From the NCBI GenBank assembly GCA_036500145.1, contig DASYCO010000077.1:62001-126000 (forward strand): 64,000 bases of DNA. The letters run 5' to 3'. The stretch comes from CAMAVH01 sp036500145. Its GTDB lineage: Bacteria; Pseudomonadota; Alphaproteobacteria; SMXQ01. A model generated the notes under the pieces. It made no database searches. It saw nothing but the letters and a program-made list of their open reading frames with translations, and was not told the DNA's origin. Positions 49,177 to 56,298 of this stretch are shown one piece after another (positions within the stretch are counted from its first letter, which is position 1; each line of letters begins with the position of its first letter). Both the position numbers and the translations under genes were made by a program.

Positions 49177-49917
49177 TCACTCCCTCCTGACGCTTTGGAT
49201 GACCAAGGCGGAAATTATCAGGTCTGCTTCGCCTGCGTCATGTCCCATGTCTCCGGCGCGTGCGACGGACGGCAGGTCTTCGTAGCCGCCGACCGCAACG
49301 GTATTGTCAGGCAGCACGAAAGGCTGCTGAAATTCGGGCTCAGTCGACCTTGGCCAGAGGACATGGCGACCTTGCGTGTCGACCTGGTATTCCTTCACGG
49401 TCGCTTCGAAGCTGCCGTGCCGGTCGCGGCGAAGGCAGATGACGCGCTCGCCGTGCTTCGGCAACCTAGCGATGTCGCCATATCGAACGCAGATGACGAC
49501 GGTGCCTTCCGGATAGAGCAGGTTCATCGAGGGGCCGCGCACCTCAAGGCCGAAACGTTCGATGCCAGGATAACGCTCGTCGGTCGGAACGGTGAGCGCA
49601 TACCAGTTCTCGCCGTCCCATTCGATGGCCTCGCGCCAGGCGCCGGCCTGCACGTCTCCGCGCACGAAAACGTGCTCGATCTGAATGTCGCGCAGTTTGT
49701 CATCCGTTTCGGCCTCGATCACCTCGGTCAGGTATTCCTCCGGCACGCGGATGGCCCTGGCGAGCTTCTTCAAGCGGTCGACCTTCTGGCTGTGGTCGCG
49801 CTTGATGAGGCGGATGGCTTCGGTGCCGAGCCCGGCGGCGAGGCTCGCTTCGCGCTCGCTCATCCCGATTTCCTTCAGCCGCTTCTGGATGCGGTCGAGA
49901 AGTCGTTGATTTTTCAT
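49177..49917 (-). CDS. LexA/CI-type self-cleaving phage repressor
   Basis: The 246-residue repressor has an XRE-type helix-turn-helix (about 5-65; ASLAAGLGTEAIRLIKRD) and an S24 peptidase-like domain with Ser130 (RGPSMNLLYPEG), Lys175 (EATVKEY) and an Ala91-Gly92 cleavage site (DVQAGAW). RecA-stimulated self-cleavage and induction by DNA damage follow from the family. The start is ATG 49917, because a good -10 lies seven bases before it, leaving no room for a leader. Its targets should be the five GCGGAT-N4-ATCCGC operators around it. Confidence 0.93.
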   Translation of the reverse strand: MKNQRLLDRIQKRLKEIGMSEREASLAAGLGTEAIRLIKRDHSQKVDRLKKLARAIRVPEEYLTEVIEAETDDKLRDIQIEHVFVRGDVQAGAWREAIEWDGENWYALTVPTDERYPGIERFGLEVRGPSMNLLYPEGTVVICVRYGDIARLPKHGERVICLRRDRHGSFEATVKEYQVDTQGRHVLWPRSTEPEFQQPFVLPDNTVAVGGYEDLPSVARAGDMGHDAGEADLIISALVIQSVRRE

Positions 49918-49996
49918 GCGGATAATTATACGCAAGCCCACTTTTTGTCGGTGCGGATAAATATCCGTTGACGGTGCGGATAAATATCCGCAGTCT
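49918..49996. promoter_or_regulatory. Repressor and rightward promoter region with operators O3, O4 and O5
   Basis: O3 (49918-49933, imperfect), O4 (49953-49968, last base changed) and O5 (49976-49991, perfect) carry the GCGGAT-N4-ATCCGC palindrome. On the minus strand TATAAT (49930-49925) lies inside O3, seven bases before the repressor ATG, with only a weak -35 next to O4. On the plus strand TTGACG (49968-49973) has O5 in its spacer, with a poor -10 near 49991-49996. The layout resembles the lambda PRM/PR switch. Confidence 0.8.
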
Positions 49997-50004
49997 CCGC
50001 GCCC

Positions 50005-50268
50005 ATGGATTATCGCCAACAGCTCCTCACGCTCGCTGCCGTCTACGGGACGGCCACCTGTCGATCCGAATCCAGGATTTCGACCTTGGTTCATAATTCC
50101 GGGGTCTTTTTCGCGCGTTTGCGCGGAGGGAAAGGCTGCTCGGTCGACACATACCTGAAATTCAAGCGCTGGTTCTTCGACAACTGGCCCGCCGATGTTG
50201 CCTGGCCCGAAGGGGTCGACCGGCCTGAGGTGCTTCCTGACGTGCTGCCGGATGGAGAGGCCGCATGA
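50005..50268 (+). CDS. Cro-position protein, first gene of the rightward operon
   Basis: An 87-residue protein with a helix-turn-helix-like core (LLTLAAVYGTATCRSESRISTLVHNSG, then FFARLRGG) and a tail WFFDNWPADVAWPEGVDRP common to small alphaproteobacterial phage proteins next to the repressor. Its place, first after the rightward promoter, matches Cro. No Shine-Dalgarno precedes ATG 50005, and the start lies just beyond the promoter, so this mRNA may also be nearly leaderless. Confidence 0.7.
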   Translation: MDYRQQLLTLAAVYGTATCRSESRISTLVHNSGVFFARLRGGKGCSVDTYLKFKRWFFDNWPADVAWPEGVDRPEVLPDVLPDGEAA

Positions 50269-50606
50269 GCGGACGCACCTTCATGCGGGCGCTGGGCGCA
50301 GGCTTTCTTCGGCCTGATCGCGGCGAGGAGCAGCTCGATCGCCGAGCGGAGTGCGGGCTCGCGGCGAGCGAGGATCCGCAGATTTACGGCGACGTTCCGC
50401 TCGTCGCGCCGGGCGCGCGCGATCTTCCCATTGTCGAATCCCCGATCAGCGTCATGGCGGCGCGGTCTGTGTTCGGTCGCTGTGTGGTGGCTGGTCATGT
50501 CTGCATCCTGGCCGCGGACGCGCCCTTCGGCGATTCCCCTCGCGAAGATGGAAGGGAGCCGGGTGAGGGCTCATGCCGTGCGCCGCAGAGGTGCCGGGGG
50601 GCATGA
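50265..50606 (+). CDS. Hypothetical phage protein
   Basis: A 113-residue protein without a recognisable domain. Both ends overlap neighbours by ATGA (50265-50268 and 50603-50606), which is the main support that it is translated. Composition is mixed, with an Arg/Gly-rich C-terminus, so this could still be a chance frame within a coupled operon. Confidence 0.45.
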   Translation: MSGRTFMRALGAGFLRPDRGEEQLDRRAECGLAASEDPQIYGDVPLVAPGARDLPIVESPISVMAARSVFGRCVVAGHVCILAADAPFGDSPREDGREPGEGSCRAPQRCRGA

Positions 50607-50998
50607 CCTACCGTCGCACCCCGGGGAACTTCGCCAGCGCCATGACGGCGCTGCTGGCCGCCATCTGTGGCCGCGCGCCTGGCGCCATCCTTGAACGGCA
50701 GGAGCGCTTCGGCGCCGAGATCGGCGTCTCGGCCTCGCGCCTGCGCCAATGCGCCAATCCCATGCGCTCGGACAGTCTGCCGCTGCACCTGGCATGTGCG
50801 GCGGACGTGGCTTGCGCCCGTGCGGGCTTCGGCACGCCGCTGTTCGAAGCGTACCGCCGCGAGCTGATGAAAGCCGGAGCGATCCGGATGGGGGCAATCG
50901 AGGGCGAGGCCCATCGTCTGCGAAAGACCCTCCAGCTCGCGGCGGAGCTGATCATGCGCGGGCTGTCTGGCGCGGAGCCAGAAGGGCTGGCGGCATGA
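50603..50998 (+). CDS. Hypothetical phage protein in the CII position
   Basis: A 131-residue protein starting at ATG 50603 (ATGA overlap); an alternative ATG at 50573 with GAGGG ahead is possible. The middle looks like a helix-turn-helix (AICGRAPGAILERQERFG, then GVSASRLRQCANPM). Its place third in the rightward operon would fit a CII-like regulator. That is inference from position. Confidence 0.6.
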   Translation: MTYRRTPGNFASAMTALLAAICGRAPGAILERQERFGAEIGVSASRLRQCANPMRSDSLPLHLACAADVACARAGFGTPLFEAYRRELMKAGAIRMGAIEGEAHRLRKTLQLAAELIMRGLSGAEPEGLAA

Positions 50999-51306
50999 GC
51001 GACGCGCGCCAGAAGATCAAGCTCGTCTTCCCGGACATCGAGCGTAAGCCCGAGCCGCCGCCGCGCTGTTGCGACCTCTGCAGCGAGATGCGTGCTGGCT
51101 GGCAGTTCGACGGCTTCGGCCGCGACGGCCTCAAGTCTTCGATCTGCACCTTTTGCCTCACTGGGATGCGCCGATACCGTTCCGGCGTGGCGCTCGACTA
51201 TCGCGACATCAGCATGGCGGACATCACCGCCTTGGCCCTCGCGGGCCGTGTTCTATTGACCTTGGAGAGCGAAATTGCGCAGCGAACAGCACAGCGCGCC
51301 GCTTAG
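50995..51306 (+). CDS. Small zinc-ribbon phage protein
   Basis: A 103-residue protein with a CxxC pair (CCDLC) and a second CxxC (ICTFC) about 24 residues later, consistent with one structural zinc. The C-terminal half is helical. It starts at ATG 50995 with a four-base overlap. Function unknown; nucleic-acid binding is possible. Confidence 0.68.
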   Translation: MSDARQKIKLVFPDIERKPEPPPRCCDLCSEMRAGWQFDGFGRDGLKSSICTFCLTGMRRYRSGVALDYRDISMADITALALAGRVLLTLESEIAQRTAQRAA

Positions 51307-51514
51307 CGAGCGCTTCAACCTGGCGAAGTTTACCGATGACCTGGTCGGCGACCTGAAGGCGCTGCGCCAAGGCAAGATCACGGTGCGCGAGGCGCGCGCC
51401 CGCGCCGACTTGGCGAAGCAGGTTCTCCGCTCGGTGCACTACGTCGTCACGGCGCAGAAGTACCTCGCGGAGAATGCGACGCCTGCGCTGCCGAACGGGA
51501 GGACGAAGCAATGA
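51275..51514 (+). CDS. Hypothetical phage protein with TTG start
   Basis: A 79-residue helical protein. It probably begins at TTG 51275, seven bases after GGAGAG, overlapping the zinc-ribbon gene by 32 bases. The sequence is rich in Lys, Arg and Leu (DLVGDLKALRQGKITVRE, ADLAKQVLRSVHYV). No family recognised. Its stop overlaps the next start by ATGA. Confidence 0.62.
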   Translation: MRSEQHSAPLSERFNLAKFTDDLVGDLKALRQGKITVREARARADLAKQVLRSVHYVVTAQKYLAENATPALPNGRTKQ

Positions 51515-52038
51515 TCCTTCGTGCGCTTGCCGCCGGCATTCGCGGCTTCGTGACGGGATTCTGCAACGCCTTGGGCGAGCATTTTGTTCGCACCATTGGC
51601 TGGGTGCGCATGCCTGACTTCATCGTTGGCGGCGCGGATCGACCCTATCTCAACCGCTGGTTCCTGATCCCGCGCAATCGCTGGTTCAACGTCTACCTGC
51701 ACCAGTTCCTGCGCGACGATGACGACCGTGCTCTGCATGACCATCCCTGGGTCAATCTCTCGATCCTCCTGATCGGCGAGTACAAGGAACAGACCATCCG
51801 CGCCGGCGGCATCCATGTGCGCTCCCATCGCAAGGCGGGCGCGTTCAAGCTGCGCTGGCCGCGCGCGTCCCATCGCATCGAGCTCGTCGACGGTCGGCCT
51901 TGTTGGACCCTGTTCATCACCGGGCCGAAGGTCCGGTCATGGGGATTCCATTGCCGACAAGGCTGGGTCGACTGGACCAAGTTCACCGACCCCAACGACA
52001 CGGGCCGCGTTGGCCCAGGCTGTGGAGACAAGGCATGA
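51511..52038 (+). CDS. Cupin-like phage protein
   Basis: A 175-residue protein with a single cupin-type barrel: LHQFLRDDDDRALHDHPWVNLSILLIGEY, then ASHRIELVDGRPCWTLFITG and WGFHCRQGWVDW. The His-Asp-His of DDRALHDHP and the later HRIEL could bind a metal. Such proteins recur in phage early regions with unknown function; nucleotide or base modification is one idea, given the methyltransferases downstream. Confidence 0.72.
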   Translation: MILRALAAGIRGFVTGFCNALGEHFVRTIGWVRMPDFIVGGADRPYLNRWFLIPRNRWFNVYLHQFLRDDDDRALHDHPWVNLSILLIGEYKEQTIRAGGIHVRSHRKAGAFKLRWPRASHRIELVDGRPCWTLFITGPKVRSWGFHCRQGWVDWTKFTDPNDTGRVGPGCGDKA

Positions 52039-52892
52039 CCGAAGAGCAGGAGAGCAACGTCGTCGACTTCGCTGGCGCCTTGAAGGAATTCAACCGCGCG
52101 AAGAAAATGGTCATTCGCGCCAACAAGCGGATGTTCGCCGCTGCGCGCCTCCTGTCCATGACGGCGACGCCGTTCGACGCCAAAGGCGACGAGCTGGTCG
52201 CGGCGGCGGGAGACGTCGCCGACCGCAGCGCCAAGCTGCTCGATGACGCTGCCCATGCGCTGGCCGAATCCAAGCGAGAGCAGGCCGAAGCGCCGACAGC
52301 TGACGAACAGCTGGGCGACGAGGCGAACGCCGTGCTGCGCGCCTTGATCTCGCTGGCGGAGCAGGGCGTCTGCACCGCCCGCAATCGCGACATCTCCTCG
52401 AAGGCGGGCCTCGGTTTTGCCGATGACCAGGCTGGCCCGCGTGACTGTGCGCTCGCGGACATCTACCGCCGGCTCGAGCGGGCGGGCCACATCCGGCGCG
52501 AGGACAAGAACAGCAAGCGGCGCCGGATCCTGATCCCGAGCCAGATGACGACGGCCGGAGCATCGGACGAAGTCCGTCTCGCAGGCCCTTCGTCGGTCGG
52601 CGAGAACGTCGCTGCGGCGACTGCGGCTCCCGTCGCGCGACTGCTCGCGGACCCGGACTACAGCGCTGCCAAGGATGGCCCGAATCCCATGCTGCCGGTG
52701 GTGCAATGGCTGCGCGACCGTGGCGACCGCATCGCCTGGAACGCCGTGGCTGGCGCCTACAGCCTCGACGGCACCACCAAGCTGCAGTCGCCGCGCAGCC
52801 TGTTGTCCTACGCCAACTGCCTGCGCGCCGCCGACGGCATGAAGGATTTCCCCAAGGACATGCTGAAGGCGTCGGGCGCCGCGGCGGCATGA
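52035..52892 (+). CDS. Phage protein with winged-helix-like domain
   Basis: A 285-residue protein. Residues about 1-90 are helical, then a winged-helix-like region (about 95-165; LISLAEQGVCTARNRDISSKAGLGF, DIYRRLERAGHIRREDKNSKRR), then a C-terminal region with DRGDRIAWNAVAGAYSLDG. Its DNA-binding look and early location suggest a regulator or replication-initiation role. ATG 52035 overlaps the previous stop by four bases. Confidence 0.65.
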   Translation: MTEEQESNVVDFAGALKEFNRAKKMVIRANKRMFAAARLLSMTATPFDAKGDELVAAAGDVADRSAKLLDDAAHALAESKREQAEAPTADEQLGDEANAVLRALISLAEQGVCTARNRDISSKAGLGFADDQAGPRDCALADIYRRLERAGHIRREDKNSKRRRILIPSQMTTAGASDEVRLAGPSSVGENVAAATAAPVARLLADPDYSAAKDGPNPMLPVVQWLRDRGDRIAWNAVAGAYSLDGTTKLQSPRSLLSYANCLRAADGMKDFPKDMLKASGAAAA

Positions 52893-53002
52893 CGAGGGCC
52901 AACCGATCCCCTTGGCCCGGCAGGGCGCGTGTGGCGCTCTGTGTCTGGGCGGCGGCCTATTGCGCCGTCGCGTTGTTCGGTCGCCTGTGGGGTGGCCGAT
53001 GA
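52889..53002 (+). CDS. 37-residue membrane peptide
   Basis: ATG 52889 to TGA 53002 encodes 37 residues: a basic N-terminus (MTRANRSPWPGRARVAL) and one short hydrophobic helix (ALCVWAAAYCAVALFGRLW). ATGA overlaps on both sides support translation. Other small membrane proteins are found in the leftward operon. Function unknown. Confidence 0.55.
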   Translation: MTRANRSPWPGRARVALCVWAAAYCAVALFGRLWGGR

Positions 53003-55023
53003 TCCGTCCGGACGAGCTGATCATCGACAACTTCGCCGGAGGCGGCGGCGCGAGCACGGGAATCGAGATGGCGCTCGGGCGTCATATCGACGTCGCCATC
53101 AACCACGATGCGGAAGCCGTGGCGATGCATCAGGTTAACCATCCGCACACGCGCCACCTCTGCCAGTCCGTCTGGCAGGCCGACCCGCAGGACGTGACGC
53201 AGAATCGTCCTGTCGGGCTCGCCTGGTTCTCGCCGGACTGCAAGCACTTTTCCAAGGCCAAGGGCGGTACGCCGGTCGAGAAGCATATTCGCGACCTCGC
53301 CTGGGTCGTCGTGCTGTGGGCGAAGCGCGTCCGGCCGCGCGTCATCATGCTGGAGAATGTCGAGGAGTTCCACGGCTGGGGGCCGCTGATCGAGATGGCG
53401 GACGGCCGCACCATGCCATGTCCGGAGCGGAAGGGGCACACCTTCAAGAAGTGGAAGGGCGAGCTGAAAAAGCTTGGCTACAAGGTCGAGGAACGTGAGC
53501 TGCGGGCCTGCGACTATGGCGCCCCGACCAGCCGCAAGCGGCTCTTCGTCATCGCCCGGCGTGACGGACGGCCCATCGTCTGGCCGGCACCGACGCACGG
53601 CAACCCCAAATCCAAGGATCCTGCGATTCGCGACGCCGTGGCCGACGGGCGACTCCGGCCCTGGCGAACGGCCGCCGAGATCATCGACTGGTCATTGCCT
53701 TGCCCGTCGATCTTCGAACGCAAGAAGCCCCTGGCGGAGAACACGCTGAAGCGCATCGCCAAGGGCATCCAGCGCTACGTCCTGGACGCGGCGGAACCGT
53801 TCATCGTCAGCGTCGCCCATGGCGACAGCGGCGGCCGGCGCGAATACCCGCTCGACGAGCCGCTCGGCACCGTGACGGGTGGCGGGATCAGCCATGCGCT
53901 CGTTTCGGCGCATGTCGCGAAGTTCCGCAGCGGTGCCGTCGGCTCCGGTGCCGACGAACCCATGCCGACGGTGACGGCGAACAGCTTCATCAAGCGGCCT
54001 GGCGGATGCGCGCCGCTCGGCGTGGTTGGCGCCACGCTCGTCGGCGTCGGCGGCCGCATGGGCCAGAGCAGCCCTCGCACCGTCAATGCGCCCTATCATA
54101 CGACGACGGCCAAGGCGGACACGGCGATCGTCATCCCGACGCTGATCTCGACTGGATACGGCGAGCGTCCTGCCACCTACGAATGCGGCGAGTGCGGCGA
54201 GCTCTTCCAAGATGAACATGCGTCCGGCGTGGGCGGCTTGGCGCCGGCCGAATGCCCCAAGTGCGGCGAAGAGCGCAACATCATCGAGCATAAAGGGCAA
54301 GAGCCCCGTGTTCCTGGCATCGAAAAGCCGCTTGGAACCGTGGTCGCGAGCGGCGTGAAGCACGCTCTCGTCGCACCCATCCTGGTGGGCGCCGGCGGTC
54401 CTGCCTATAGCGGGAAGCCCAAAACCCCCGATGATCCGATGAATACCCTGACGACGGAAAACCACAGCGCCGTCGTCGCGGCCTTCCTCGCGCAGCACAA
54501 CAGCGAGAGAGGGAGCGGCGTCAAAGCCGGTCACGACGCGCGCGAGCCGGTCAGCACTATCACGGGCTCCGGCAGCCAGCAGAACGTCGTGGCGGCGCAT
54601 CTGCTCAATCTCAAGGGCAGCGACCGCCGCGCGCGTGCCGTCGACGAGCCGGTGCCGACGATCACGGGCGGCGGCATGCACGTCGCCGAGGTGCGCGCCT
54701 TCCTGATCAAGTATTTCGGTTCCGCGGTTGGCCAGGACGTCGACGATCCGCTGCACACAGTCACGTCGAAGCCCCGGTTCGGCCTCGTGACGATCCATGG
54801 CGTCGACTACGTCATAGCCGACATCGGCATGCGCATGATCCAGGCGCCGGAGCTATTCCGCGCACAGAGCTTCCCGCCCGGCTACGTCATCGACTTCATG
54901 CACAACGGCCGTCTGCTGCCGAAGTCGTCGCAGGTGCGGATGTGCGGCAATTCGGTGCCGCCCGTCATGTCCAAGGCGCTCGTCGAAGCCAACTTCGCCG
55001 AACCTGCGGCGGAAGTGGCATGA
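52999..55023 (+). CDS. DNA (cytosine-5) methyltransferase with tandem TVT repeats and zinc ribbon
   Basis: From ATG 52999 the 674-residue enzyme shows the C5-methyltransferase motifs: I NFAGGGGASTGIE (SAM), IV SPDCKHFS with catalytic Cys81, LENVEEFHGW, TSRKRLFVIARRD, and a C-terminal QVRMCGNSVPPVMSKALVEA. Between motifs VIII and IX, about residues 285-590, is a repeated unit with EP-x-x-T-V/I-T (near 286, 318, 441, 478, 515, 549 and 581), spaced 32-37 residues apart, and an inserted zinc ribbon (CGECG and CPKCG, about 395-425). The target site cannot be predicted. It modifies phage or host DNA, probably against restriction. Confidence 0.93.
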   Translation: MIRPDELIIDNFAGGGGASTGIEMALGRHIDVAINHDAEAVAMHQVNHPHTRHLCQSVWQADPQDVTQNRPVGLAWFSPDCKHFSKAKGGTPVEKHIRDLAWVVVLWAKRVRPRVIMLENVEEFHGWGPLIEMADGRTMPCPERKGHTFKKWKGELKKLGYKVEERELRACDYGAPTSRKRLFVIARRDGRPIVWPAPTHGNPKSKDPAIRDAVADGRLRPWRTAAEIIDWSLPCPSIFERKKPLAENTLKRIAKGIQRYVLDAAEPFIVSVAHGDSGGRREYPLDEPLGTVTGGGISHALVSAHVAKFRSGAVGSGADEPMPTVTANSFIKRPGGCAPLGVVGATLVGVGGRMGQSSPRTVNAPYHTTTAKADTAIVIPTLISTGYGERPATYECGECGELFQDEHASGVGGLAPAECPKCGEERNIIEHKGQEPRVPGIEKPLGTVVASGVKHALVAPILVGAGGPAYSGKPKTPDDPMNTLTTENHSAVVAAFLAQHNSERGSGVKAGHDAREPVSTITGSGSQQNVVAAHLLNLKGSDRRARAVDEPVPTITGGGMHVAEVRAFLIKYFGSAVGQDVDDPLHTVTSKPRFGLVTIHGVDYVIADIGMRMIQAPELFRAQSFPPGYVIDFMHNGRLLPKSSQVRMCGNSVPPVMSKALVEANFAEPAAEVA

Positions 55024-55862
55024 GCGTGCCATCTCGTCCTGCGTTGCGCTGGCATGGCGGAAAATGGGTTCTTGCGCCCTGGATCATCGCCAACTTTCCG
55101 ACGCATCGCGTCTATGTCGAGCCGTTCGGAGGGGGGGGCAGCGTGTTGCTTCGTAAAGCCCGGGCCTATGCCGAGGTCTACAACGACCTCGACGGCGAGG
55201 CGGTCAACCTGTTCCGCATACTGCGTGCGCCGAACGAGGCGGCGAGGCTGATCGAGCTGCTGCGCTTGACGCCCTTCGCACGGGCGGAATTCGAGGGGGC
55301 CTATGCCCTTGCCGAGGATCCCGTCGAGCGGGCGCGGCGGCTGGTCATCCGGTCGTTCATGGGCTTCGGGTCGGATGGCTTCAATCGGGCGAACAAGACC
55401 GGCTTTCGCGCGTCGAGCGGCCGCTCGGGCACCACGCCGGCGCATGACTGGGCGAACTATCCAGGCTGCCTCGCGGCGGTCGTCTCGCGGCTTGCGGGCG
55501 TGATCCTTGAGAACAAGGACGCCTGCGCCGTCATGGCGCAGCACGACGGGCCCAGCACCCTGCACTACGTCGACCCGCCCTACCTGCCGGAGACGCGCAG
55601 CATGAAATCGAGTCATCGGTTTCATGCCTATGTCCATGAAATGGACGAGGCCGCTCACGGTGAGTTGCTGGGCTTCCTGCGTTGCCTGAAGGGCATCGTC
55701 GTCCTCAGCGGCTACCCGTCGGCGCTCTACGACGTCGCCCTCGACGGTTGGCGCCGGATCGAGCGCAAGGCCCTGGCGGACGGCGCGCGGGAACGCACCG
55801 AGGTGCTGTGGATCAACCGTCCGCCGGCGCGCGGCGGCACCCTGTTCGGAGACGCTGCATGA
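55020..55862 (+). CDS. D12-class DNA adenine methyltransferase
   Basis: A 280-residue Dam-like N6-adenine methyltransferase: LRWHGGKWVLAPWI and YVEPFGGGGSVLL (SAM motif I), NDLDGEAVNLFRILR and the catalytic DPPY in LHYVDPPYLPETR. It is ATGA-coupled to the cytosine methyltransferase, giving the phage both modifications from one transcript. No restriction gene is adjacent, so the pair is probably anti-restriction or regulatory. Confidence 0.93.
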   Translation: MSVPSRPALRWHGGKWVLAPWIIANFPTHRVYVEPFGGGGSVLLRKARAYAEVYNDLDGEAVNLFRILRAPNEAARLIELLRLTPFARAEFEGAYALAEDPVERARRLVIRSFMGFGSDGFNRANKTGFRASSGRSGTTPAHDWANYPGCLAAVVSRLAGVILENKDACAVMAQHDGPSTLHYVDPPYLPETRSMKSSHRFHAYVHEMDEAAHGELLGFLRCLKGIVVLSGYPSALYDVALDGWRRIERKALADGARERTEVLWINRPPARGGTLFGDAA

Positions 55863-56104
55863 CCGGCCCGGTTGCCAAAGGAAATCGCCGCGCCGATCTG
55901 CGCAAGTTCGCCGGTGTCATCAGAAGTGACGAGGGCGCCTATTGGCTCATCCGCTTCGGCGATCGCACGCTCGTCATGCGCAAGGCGCTCGTCATCGTCA
56001 TCGACAAGCCGGCTCCGTTCGGCGCGCGGCCTGACGAGCGCCATTGCAGCGTCACCATGCCCGACCGTCTCGCGCGTGAGCATCAACTCGGGCGGCCGCC
56101 ATGA
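55859..56104 (+). CDS. Hypothetical phage protein
   Basis: An 81-residue basic protein (YWLIRFGDRTLVMRKALVIVIDKPAPF) with a small beta-rich core, ATGA-coupled to the adenine methyltransferase and to the next gene. No family recognised. Confidence 0.6.
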   Translation: MTGPVAKGNRRADLRKFAGVIRSDEGAYWLIRFGDRTLVMRKALVIVIDKPAPFGARPDERHCSVTMPDRLAREHQLGRPP

Positions 56105-56298
56105 ACGCCGCTGTCATCGACCGTGACGTCGCCTTGACCGTCGGCTTCTGGAAGGCCGACGGGCTCACGCCGGCGGAGGCCTGGGACGCCCTCGGCGGCT
56201 CCGCGCTGCGCCTCGTCGTCACCTGGGAAAATGTTCAATCGCTCGCCGGCCTGCGCATGGCCGAGATGCTCGTCTTCCGCCACGAAAGGGCCTCGTAA
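56101..56298 (+). CDS. Hypothetical phage protein
   Basis: A 65-residue protein with two short helices (DGLTPAEAWDALGGSALRLVVTWE, LAGLRMAEMLVFRHE). It is ATGA-coupled to the previous gene, and its stop overlaps the DUF1376 start (TAATG). Unknown function. Confidence 0.6.
   Translation: MNAAVIDRDVALTVGFWKADGLTPAEAWDALGGSALRLVVTWENVQSLAGLRMAEMLVFRHERAS

Noticed and set aside
50091..50498. 135-codon minus-strand frame crossing the rightward early genes
   Set aside because: It opposes an operon with ATGA-coupled genes and has no recognisable content.
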